Source: an uncultured Oscillospiraceae bacterium (GTDB lineage: Bacteria > Bacillota > Clostridia > Oscillospirales > Oscillospiraceae). Taken from it: a stretch of DNA of 5,209 bases. Shown in pieces: positions 1-5,209 of this stretch (its first letter is position 1; every line of letters starts with the position of its first letter). The notes under the pieces are model-generated. The model was not told the origin of the DNA, searched no databases, and worked only from the letters and a program-made list of their open reading frames with translations. Location: assembly GCA_910588105.1 (NCBI GenBank), contig CAJUQD010000104.1, forward strand, positions 1 to 5,209, read 5' to 3'. A program made the position numbers and the translations under genes.

Positions 1-17
1 CACACCTCCCCCCTCCT
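1..17 (-). promoter_or_regulatory. Possible ribosome binding site of a divergent gene at the left edge
   Basis: Read on the minus strand, positions 17-12 spell AGGAGG and 10-5 spell GGGAGG, both good Shine-Dalgarno matches. A minus-strand GTG lies at 3-1, 8 nt beyond the first motif, so a divergent gene may start at the very edge of the window or just outside it. No coding sequence is visible to confirm this, and I see no clear minus-strand promoter between 20 and 110. The block could also be a chance pyrimidine-rich tract. Confidence 0.35.
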
Positions 18-67
18 CAACAACCGTTCTTTTCCACCTCAGCTTTTCCCTCCGCAAAAACCGTTTC

Positions 68-75
68 TTGCGCAA
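68..75. repeat. Short palindrome TTGCGCAA upstream of the promoter
   Basis: A perfect 8-bp palindrome lies about 36 bp upstream of the -35 box of the AIPR promoter. Its left half also pairs with CGCAA at 53-57 (10-nt loop). It could be a small operator half-site or part of the control region of a divergent gene. At this length it may be chance. Confidence 0.2.
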
Positions 76-111
76 ATGGACCGCCGATGGTGAAAAATGC
101 CGATATTTGTC

Positions 112-140
112 TTGAACTATCCAAATCTGAATGATATGAT
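112..140 (+). promoter_or_regulatory. Sigma-A promoter with extended -10, reading into the AIPR gene
   Basis: The -35 box TTGAAC (112-117) and the -10 box TATGAT (135-140) each differ by one base from the TTGACA and TATAAT consensus, and they are separated by the optimal 17 bp. A TG at 132-133, one base before the -10, makes it an extended -10. The predicted transcription start is near 147, leaving a leader of about 83 nt before the AIPR start. It is the only convincing promoter I see in the window. Since the downstream genes overlap or nearly abut, it may drive all four. Confidence 0.75.
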
Positions 141-217
141 AAATTAGGAATGATACACTGCGTTCATCAAAAATCGACCGCTCAAGTTTCTCTGGGAAAA
201 TTTGAAAAAACAGCAAT

Positions 218-222
218 GGGGG
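218..222 (+). promoter_or_regulatory. Ribosome binding site of the AIPR gene
   Basis: GGGGG sits 7 nt before the ATG at 230 and can pair with the CCUCC of 16S rRNA with G-U wobble. It is weaker than a full AGGAGG, which suggests modest translation of a protein that could be toxic. It supports the ATG at 230 as the start. Confidence 0.5.
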
Positions 223-229
223 TCTCTAC

Positions 230-2071
230 ATGCCGACAACTCAACGCCCATATGAGTTTATCACAGAAAAAATCCGCGCTATCAAAGACGCTTACCCCTC
301 CCTGCGCAGCAGATCGGACGCATATTCATTTTCCGCGCTATGCATCAAATCAAGCTTTTATAAAAACCCTGCCCTTGTCCTCAATGAATCGGGATTTGAA
401 GACATGATAGTCGACGGGCCGTATGACGGCGGGGTTGACATCCTGTTAAGCGATCCCAATACCGAAGGGGCAGACCTTGTCATCGGGCAGTCAAAATTTT
501 ATACGTCCATCCAGTATGACGATGTCCTGAACGCCATGACCAAGATGGCGCTGTTTTATAAAGATATGATTCGCGGCCAGTATGAACAGGTAAACCCCAC
601 GGTGCAGCGCAGGTTTATGACGCTGCTGTCTGATATTGGCGATGAGTCAAAAATTCGTTTTGTATTCTACACAAGCGCTCCCCAGTCCGGGATCCACCGG
701 GACAGAATTGAGAAGAAATTCCGCGAGCAGTTTACAGAAAGCAACAACATCGACGTGTCCATTTTGTTCGCAGATGATCTTGTGGACGAGATCAAGGAAT
801 CCGAGTCCAGGCGCCCGGCCGTGGAAGCCGGAAAAATCCAAATTGATAAAAGAGGTAACGTCCTGCTTTATGGCGACGGGGCGGCGATTGTCAACGTTTC
901 CGCCTTTTCCATAAAGCAGCTGTATGCCCGGCATAACACAAACCTGCTTGCCCGCAACCTGCGCTATCATGTGGCCGGGCGCGACATCGACAACGCCATC
1001 AAAGAAACCATTGCCAGCGACCCGGACTCATTTTGGCTCAAGAACAACGGCATTACCGTGATTTGCGACGATTTTGAGATTGACGGCAAGGATGTAAGGC
1101 TGAAAAATTTTTCCATTGTCAATGGCGGCCAGACCACTTATATGCTCCATAAAAGCACAAGCATAAACATGGGCAACGACCTGTACCTGCCTTGCAAAAT
1201 TATCAAAATTGCGGGCGATGCGGAAGACGACAAAAACCGCTTCGCCTTGTCCATCGCCAAAGCCACCAATTCCCAAAAAGCCATCAAGCCTGTTGACCTG
1301 AAGGCAAACTCACCGGAACAGGTCCGCTTTGTACAGGCCATGCGAGAGGCCGGGATTTTCTACCAAACCAAACGGGGCGAAGCAGTACCCCGCGCATATC
1401 GGATGCCTTACCTCAACTCGGATCTGGTGGAAATCGGCAAGCTGTGCCTGGCGGGTATTTTTCAAGCGCCCTGCCTCAGCCGGGCCAAGCCCTCCTCCCT
1501 CTACCAGGAAAAGTACTATGAGCCGATATTTAACGGCAATCAATCGCAGATCGCAAAGCTGTGCAGGGAACTGCTCTACATGGATCATTATTTCCGCACC
1601 GTGTACCAGCGCAGCTTTGACCGGGAAAACAGCGCCATGCCCAACGCCAGCGCCAGAATATCCTTTGCCCATAACGCCAGGACGATTTGCGTTGCGTTTG
1701 CCGCCTTTGCGGCGCGGTACCGGCAGAAAAACATATCTATCCAGGATCTGGCGCCTATGTTTGATGCCTCCTCCCCGGAGAGCGTATTGGATACGCTTTA
1801 CGAAACATTCCGGGAGCTGGGGCAGCTTCAATATTTTATTCCGCCGCAGCAGTTCGATAACAAGGAGCGATACGACGGCATATTGAACAAATTGTTCTCT
1901 GTTATCATTGATGCCGGCATCACCAACTACTCCATGGCCTGCCGCTATGAACCAACCCTGACGGCCACAAACTATCTCAAGCGGGACAAAAATTACTACA
2001 ACATCCTTGGCGACCAGTGGTCCAACATATGCAATGGAATCAACAATATTTTTGAGGAGATCGGAATGTGA
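230..2071 (+). CDS. AIPR-family abortive infection protein with PD-(D/E)xK-like N-terminal domain
   Basis: A 613-residue cytoplasmic protein of the AIPR family (first linked to abortive phage infection), with no signal peptide or membrane segment. Residues about 55-190 look like an Mrr-type restriction nuclease fold: E57, D70 in GGVD, then a hydrophobic strand ending in Q87-S-K89, which reads as D...QxK. Q in place of the first acidic residue is known in Mrr-like enzymes. The AIPR core covers about 235-580. Its hallmarks are FWLKNNGITV (268-277), SIVNGGQTTY (295-304), the ATNSQKAIKPVDL stretch (345-357) and FYQTKRGE (377-384). Length is normal for the family and the frame is intact. The ATG at 230 has a GGGGG 7 nt upstream and a strong promoter further up. 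Base composition is clearly less GC-rich than in the following genes, which suggests separate ancestry. The last codon overlaps the next gene. Nuclease activity and phage defence are inferred from family membership. The family call is firm; the target is unknown. Confidence 0.88.
   Translation: MPTTQRPYEFITEKIRAIKDAYPSLRSRSDAYSFSALCIKSSFYKNPALVLNESGFEDMIVDGPYDGGVDILLSDPNTEGADLVIGQSKFYTSIQYDDVLNAMTKMALFYKDMIRGQYEQVNPTVQRRFMTLLSDIGDESKIRFVFYTSAPQSGIHRDRIEKKFREQFTESNNIDVSILFADDLVDEIKESESRRPAVEAGKIQIDKRGNVLLYGDGAAIVNVSAFSIKQLYARHNTNLLARNLRYHVAGRDIDNAIKETIASDPDSFWLKNNGITVICDDFEIDGKDVRLKNFSIVNGGQTTYMLHKSTSINMGNDLYLPCKIIKIAGDAEDDKNRFALSIAKATNSQKAIKPVDLKANSPEQVRFVQAMREAGIFYQTKRGEAVPRAYRMPYLNSDLVEIGKLCLAGIFQAPCLSRAKPSSLYQEKYYEPIFNGNQSQIAKLCRELLYMDHYFRTVYQRSFDRENSAMPNASARISFAHNARTICVAFAAFAARYRQKNISIQDLAPMFDASSPESVLDTLYETFRELGQLQYFIPPQQFDNKERYDGILNKLFSVIIDAGITNYSMACRYEPTLTATNYLKRDKNYYNILGDQWSNICNGINNIFEEIGM
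2054..2059 (+). promoter_or_regulatory. Ribosome binding site inside the AIPR 3' end, deciding a GTG start
   Basis: GAGGAG within the last codons of the AIPR gene lies 8 nt before the GTG at 2068. It favours that GTG over the in-frame ATG at 2086, GTG at 2101 and ATG at 2104, none of which has as good a site. In this reading, the stop of AIPR (TGA, 2069-2071) and the next start overlap as GTGA, a typical arrangement for translational coupling. Confidence 0.55.
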
Positions 2072-2352
2072 CGCCCTGGCCCGGGATGGATTGGTGGCAT
2101 GTGATGGCTGAGCTGTTGTTTTCCCCCGCCCTCTGGTGGGGGATCGGGGCCGGGTCGGCGGCCTTTGCCGCCTTGGCCGTCTTTCATAAAAGGCTGTCCC
2201 CGCTGTGGGCGGCGCTGTCCGCGCTGTGTATGGCGGGGGGCGTCCTGCTGGCCCTGCTCCAGGGCCGGACGCTGGAGGACGCGCTGCCCCTGGCGCTGGC
2301 GGTGGCGGCCATCGCCTTGGCCGGCCTTTGCCGGAAGGGGGGCGGGGAATGA
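2068..2352 (+). CDS. Small three-helix membrane protein heading the acyltransferase operon
   Basis: I do not recognise a named family. The 94-residue product is strongly hydrophobic, with probable membrane helices at about 20-38, 46-64 and 71-88, a Trp-rich N-terminus (WW at 9-10 and 23-24), and a basic, Gly-rich C-terminal tail (RKGGGE) expected to be cytoplasmic. Its start overlaps the AIPR stop (GTGA) and its stop overlaps the MBOAT start (ATGA), so it is very likely co-translated with the MBOAT gene. GC content matches the genes downstream, not AIPR. The position suggests an accessory subunit or folding partner of the acyltransferase, but this is inference. If translation began at 2086 or 2104 the protein would be 6 or 12 residues shorter, with the helices unaffected. 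The opposite-strand and other-frame readings of this stretch are GC-driven shadows. Confidence 0.72.
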   Translation: MTPWPGMDWWHVMAELLFSPALWWGIGAGSAAFAALAVFHKRLSPLWAALSALCMAGGVLLALLQGRTLEDALPLALAVAAIALAGLCRKGGGE

Positions 2353-3731
2353 ATTTCAACACCCTGGAATACCTGCTGTTCCTCCCGGCAGTGCTGGCCC
2401 TCCACTGGGCCCTGCCCCACCGGCTGCGCTGGATGCTTCTGCTGGCGGCAAGCTGGCTGTTTTACTTCTGGTGGGAGCCTGTGGCGGGGCTGCTGCTGGT
2501 GGCCGTGATTCTTGTTACCTGGCTGTGCGGGCTGGGCGCGGCCCAGGCCAGGTCCCCCGCAGCCAGGGCGGCCTGTCTGGCCGCGGCGCTGGGGGCCTGC
2601 CTGGGCTGCCTGGTTCTGTTCAAATACGCGGGCTTTTTCGCCAGGTTGGCCGGGGGAAGCCCCGCGTGGCGGCTGCTGCTCCCCGCCGGCATCTCCTTTT
2701 ATACCTTCCAGTCCCTGTCCTACGTGCTGGATGTATACCGCGGCCAAACCGCCCCCGAGCGGCACTTCGGCTATTACGCGCTGTTCATCTCCTTCTTTCC
2801 CCAACTGGTGGCCGGGCCCATCGAGCGGTCCGGCCGCCTGCTGCCCCAGCTGCGCCGGGAGCGGAGCCTGTCCCGGGCCCAGCTGTCCGCCGGGGGATGG
2901 CTGCTGCTGGCCGGATACTTCAAAAAGGTGGTGGTGGCCGACGGCCTTGCCCCCCTGGTGAACGGGGTATACGCCGCCCCCGGCACGGCGGGCGGCCCCG
3001 AGGTGATCGCCGCCACCGTGCTGTTCGGCCTGCAAATATACTGCGACTTTTCCGGCTATTCCGACATCGCCCGGGGGACGGCGCGGCTTTTGGGCGTGGA
3101 GCTGATGGAGAACTTCCAAACGCCCTACGCCGCCCGGTCTGTCCGGGAGTTCTGGCGGCGGTGGCATATCAGCCTGACGGCCTGGTTCACCGACTATGTC
3201 TACATCCCCCTGGGGGGGAGCCGGAAAGGCCTGCCCCGCCAATGCCTCAACATCATGGCGGTATTTCTCCTCAGCGGATTGTGGCACGGGGCGGACTGGA
3301 CGTTTGTGGCGTGGGGCGGCATCCACGGCCTCTACCAGGTTTGCGCCGTATTGGCCGTCCGGCAGAGCGGGCCGCCCGTCCCCCAGGACCGAAGCCTTGA
3401 CGTCCTGCGCCGGGGGGCGACCTTCGCCCTGGTCACCTTCGCCTGGCTGTTTTTCCGCGCGGAGAGTATGGCGGACGCCTGGACGCTGCTCTCCCGCCTG
3501 GGGGCGGGCTGGGGCGTGGCGGAAGCATACCTGCCGGCGGCGCGGCAGCTGCCCTTCGTGGCCGCCGCCCTGGCCTGCCTGCACTTCCTGGAGCGTTTGC
3601 CCGCCTGTCCCCCCGCCCCTTCCGGGCGAAAAACCCTGGCCGTCTCAGCCCTCCTGCTGGCCATCGGCCTGGGCTGGTGGAGTTCCCTGTCCGGCGGCGG
3701 CGGGAACGCCTTCATCTATTTTCAGTTTTAG
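2349..3731 (+). CDS. MBOAT-family membrane O-acyltransferase (AlgI/DltB-like)
   Basis: A 460-residue polytopic membrane protein that would carry an acyl group, most often acetyl, across the membrane for attachment to an exported polymer. Family hallmarks occur in order: the N-terminal LEYLLFLPAVLALHW (6-20), PAGISFYTFQSLSYVLD (112-128), FFPQLVAGPIER (149-160), CDFSGYSDIARG (232-243), FWRRWHISLTAWF (268-280), YIPLGG (285-290) and GLWHGADWTFVAWGGIHG (310-327). The likely catalytic pair is H273 and H326, the latter in the GIHG at the end of the last motif; H313 (WHG) is also conserved in the family. The C-terminus FIYFQF is typical of these proteins. The start at 2349 was chosen over upstream starts because MNFNTLEYLLFL is the usual beginning, the ATGA overlap is tight, and GGAAGGGG (2333-2340) lies 8 nt upstream. 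No dltA or dltC is present, so polysaccharide or peptidoglycan acetylation is more likely than D-alanylation. The substrate is unknown. Confidence 0.93.
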   Translation: MNFNTLEYLLFLPAVLALHWALPHRLRWMLLLAASWLFYFWWEPVAGLLLVAVILVTWLCGLGAAQARSPAARAACLAAALGACLGCLVLFKYAGFFARLAGGSPAWRLLLPAGISFYTFQSLSYVLDVYRGQTAPERHFGYYALFISFFPQLVAGPIERSGRLLPQLRRERSLSRAQLSAGGWLLLAGYFKKVVVADGLAPLVNGVYAAPGTAGGPEVIAATVLFGLQIYCDFSGYSDIARGTARLLGVELMENFQTPYAARSVREFWRRWHISLTAWFTDYVYIPLGGSRKGLPRQCLNIMAVFLLSGLWHGADWTFVAWGGIHGLYQVCAVLAVRQSGPPVPQDRSLDVLRRGATFALVTFAWLFFRAESMADAWTLLSRLGAGWGVAEAYLPAARQLPFVAAALACLHFLERLPACPPAPSGRKTLAVSALLLAIGLGWWSSLSGGGGNAFIYFQF

Positions 3732-3742
3732 GTGCTGTGGCT

Positions 3743-5161
3743 ATGAAAAAGACGGTTTTGGCCTGGCTGGCCGCCGCCCTGGCGCTGCTGGCCGTCCCCG
3801 CCATGTTGCTGGTCTGGGGGTTCCTCCTCCCCGCCCAGTACGGGGAGACTTTCATGGGCGAGCTGAAGCATAAGGTACGCTATCTGGATGAGGCCCCCGG
3901 TCCCCGCATCGTCCTGGTGGGGGGCAGCGGCGTGGCCTTCGGGGTGGACAGCGCGCTGATGGAGCGGGAGCTGCCCGGCTATACGGTGGTGAATTTCGGG
4001 ATGTACGCGGCCCTGGGCACCACGGTTATGCTGGAGCTGTCCCAGGAGCTGATCCGCCCCGGGGACATCGTCATCCTCATCCCCGAGCAGCAGGAGCAGA
4101 CCCTGTCCGGCTTCTTTGACCCGGCGGTGATGTGGCAGGGGGTGGACGGGGCATGGGGGCTGCTGCGCGCCCTGCCAAGGGAATATTGGGGGCGTATGGC
4201 CGGGCAATTCCCCTATTTCGCGGCGGACAAGTGCGCCGCCGTCCTCCGGGGGCAGCCTCCCCAGGGGTCGGGGGTGTACCGCCGGGACGCGTTCAACGCC
4301 GCCGGAGACGTGGTATCCCCACTGTGCGCCCGGAACGTGATGGAGGGCGGCTATGACCCCAATACCCCCATCCGTTTTGACCCCGGGCTGCTCTCAGAGG
4401 AGTTTGTCCGCAGGGTGGCCGCCTACGCCCGGGCCGCGGAGGACTGCGGGGCCGTGGTATGGTACGCCTTCTGCCCCATGAACGCGCTGGCAGTGGAGGG
4501 GGCGGCGGGCCCGGACCAGTTTTTCGGCGCCGTACAGTCGGCACTGCGCCTTCCTGTCATTGGCGACCCCAACGCCAGCGTGCTGGACGCCGGATGGTTC
4601 TATGACACCAACTTCCACCTGAACGCCAGCGGGAAAACCGTGTACACCCGGCTGCTGGTCCGCAATATCAAGGCCATGCTGGGGGACAGCAGCCCCACGA
4701 ACATCCCCCTCCCCGCCCAGCCGGAGCTGGGGCAGGCCGCCCTTTGGGCGGGGGACGACAGCGACGCCCCCTGCTTTGTCTTTGAGGACCGGGGCGGCTG
4801 GGCGGCGGTGACCGGCCTCACCTCGGAGGGGGCGGGCCGGGAGCGGCTCACAGTGCCCGCCTCCTGGGACGGCCTGCCCGTTGCCGCCATTGACGCCGCC
4901 GCCTTCGCCGGCGGGATGCGCCTTCAGGAGATTGTCATCCAGCCCAGCGTCCACACCATCGCCGACGGCGCGTTTGAGGGCTGTCCCACGCTGGAGCGGG
5001 TCATTATGCGCTCCGGCCAGCCCTCGGGCTGCCGGGTGGGCCAGGGACTGCTGGACGGCACGGACGCCAGCATATATGTACCGCCTGAAGCGCTCTCCCG
5101 TTACCGTTCCGACTATTTCTGGTCGGTTCACGCCGCCGGCATTCTGCCGGACGGCGGCTAG
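3743..5161 (+). CDS. Membrane-anchored SGNH-like acyltransferase partner with C-terminal LRR_5 domain
   Basis: A 472-residue protein with one N-terminal hydrophobic anchor (about 4-28, after MKK) and an extracellular body. Residues about 50-315 resemble DltD/AlgJ-type SGNH proteins. IVLVGGSGVAFGVDS (56-70) offers Ser62 as nucleophile, VVNFG (82-86) follows, and FYDTNFHLNASG (287-298... beginning at F286) gives the Asp288-His292 pair near the domain end. Residues about 340-447 form a BspA-like leucine-rich repeat (LRR_5) region, with VTGLTSEGAG, LTVPASWDGLPVAAIDAAAFAG and a second unit IADGAFEGCPTLERV (406-420). A surface or glycan-binding role is plausible for it. The gene starts 11 nt after the MBOAT stop. 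AGGTG (3730-3734), overlapping that stop, lies 8 nt before the chosen ATG. Upstream in-frame starts would add a charged, non-signal extension. It probably transfers the acyl group delivered by the MBOAT protein. An esterase role is the alternative. Confidence 0.82.
   Translation: MKKTVLAWLAAALALLAVPAMLLVWGFLLPAQYGETFMGELKHKVRYLDEAPGPRIVLVGGSGVAFGVDSALMERELPGYTVVNFGMYAALGTTVMLELSQELIRPGDIVILIPEQQEQTLSGFFDPAVMWQGVDGAWGLLRALPREYWGRMAGQFPYFAADKCAAVLRGQPPQGSGVYRRDAFNAAGDVVSPLCARNVMEGGYDPNTPIRFDPGLLSEEFVRRVAAYARAAEDCGAVVWYAFCPMNALAVEGAAGPDQFFGAVQSALRLPVIGDPNASVLDAGWFYDTNFHLNASGKTVYTRLLVRNIKAMLGDSSPTNIPLPAQPELGQAALWAGDDSDAPCFVFEDRGGWAAVTGLTSEGAGRERLTVPASWDGLPVAAIDAAAFAGGMRLQEIVIQPSVHTIADGAFEGCPTLERVIMRSGQPSGCRVGQGLLDGTDASIYVPPEALSRYRSDYFWSVHAAGILPDGG
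5131..5156 (+). repeat. GC-rich hairpin at the 3' end of the SGNH-LRR gene
   Basis: CGCCG (5131-5135) and CCGGCA (5136-5141) pair with TGCCGG (5145-5150) and CGGCG (5152-5156), with a 3-nt loop (TTC) and one bulged A at 5151. This is an 11-bp stem ending 3 nt before the stop codon TAG. It is not followed at once by a T-run (the nearest, TTTTTT, is at 5202-5207), so it is not a classic intrinsic terminator. It could protect the 3' end of the transcript, or be incidental to GC-rich coding DNA. Confidence 0.35.
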
Positions 5162-5209
5162 GCGCCGTTTGAAAATTGGCAATATGCCCAGCGGCAAGGA
5201 ATTTTTTCG
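5162..5209. other. Intergenic tail after the operon, AT-richer, no gene seen
   Basis: Base composition drops after the last stop codon. A T6 run at 5202-5207 is preceded only by weak pairing (for example GGC at 5178-5180 with GCC at 5186-5188), so I do not call a terminator here. The operon may end here or continue beyond the window. Confidence 0.3.

Noticed and set aside
150..407. Short plus-strand open frame of 85 codons in front of and overlapping the AIPR start
   Set aside because: It overlaps the AIPR N-terminus by 178 bases in another frame, starts about 3 nt after the predicted transcription start with no room for a ribosome binding site, and shows no recognisable motif.
140..2075. 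Transposon or integron-like boundaries around the AIPR gene
   Set aside because: I compared the two ends by eye and found no matching direct or inverted repeats, and no transposase or integrase is encoded in the window.
1310..2362. Minus-strand open frame of 350 codons across the AIPR 3' end
   Set aside because: It is antisense to conserved AIPR sequence. Its start region is Pro/Arg-rich noise from GC-rich DNA and no domain is recognisable.
2165..3400. Plus-strand open frame of 411 codons overlapping the small membrane protein and MBOAT genes
   Set aside because: It is a low-complexity Pro/Arg/Gly-rich product in another frame of two well-supported genes, with no motif.
2184..3584. Long minus-strand open frame of 466 codons opposite the MBOAT gene
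   Set aside because: Its product is Gly/Pro/Gln/Arg-rich with no recognisable domain, and it lies antisense to a clear MBOAT gene. GC-rich DNA has few stop codons, so such shadows are expected.
2349..5161. Interpretation as a dlt (teichoic acid D-alanylation) operon
   Set aside because: MBOAT and SGNH partners resemble DltB and DltD, but no dltA ligase or dltC carrier gene is present here, and the SGNH protein has an LRR_5 tail unlike DltD.
4394..5197. Minus-strand open frame of 267 codons opposite the SGNH-LRR gene
   Set aside because: It is a Gly/Ala/Val-rich shadow of a gene with clear SGNH and LRR_5 motifs on the other strand.

Overview
The window carries four plus-strand genes end to end: an AIPR-family (abortive infection / phage resistance) protein with a nuclease-like N-terminus, a small three-helix membrane protein, an MBOAT O-acyltransferase of the AlgI/DltB type, and a membrane-anchored SGNH-like protein fused to a BspA-type leucine-rich-repeat (LRR_5) tail. 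No RNA gene, transposase, integrase, CRISPR array or other mobile-element signature was found. The GC-rich operon, Shine-Dalgarno starts and an SGNH protein with an LRR_5 tail fit a high-GC gut clostridium of the Oscillospiraceae type (Flavonifractor, Lawsonibacter or Intestinimonas-like). That placement is inference from style, not a marker gene.

Region by region: bases 1-229 are AT-richer and hold a convincing sigma-A promoter (TTGAAC, 17 bp, TATGAT with an extended -10 TG) and a leader of about 80 nt. At the extreme left edge a minus-strand Shine-Dalgarno-like block suggests that a divergent gene begins there. Bases 230-2071 encode the AIPR protein. Bases 2068-2352, 2349-3731 and 3743-5161 are the envelope genes, packed with 4-nt overlaps (GTGA, then ATGA) and an 11-nt gap. 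Bases 5162-5209 contain no gene.

The MBOAT and SGNH proteins form a familiar pair. The MBOAT protein would move an acyl group (usually acetyl) across the membrane, and the anchored SGNH partner would hand it to an extracellular glycan or other envelope polymer. The small membrane protein is translationally linked to them and may be an accessory subunit.

The oddity is the AIPR gene. It has clearly lower GC than the three genes behind it (hand count 29/60 in 841-900, against 39/60 in 2881-2940 and 47/60 in 4681-4740). Yet its stop codon overlaps the start of the acyltransferase operon, and the only promoter I can see lies in front of it. Either a defence gene was inserted exactly at the head of the operon, or cytoplasmic phage defence and surface acylation are genuinely co-expressed here.
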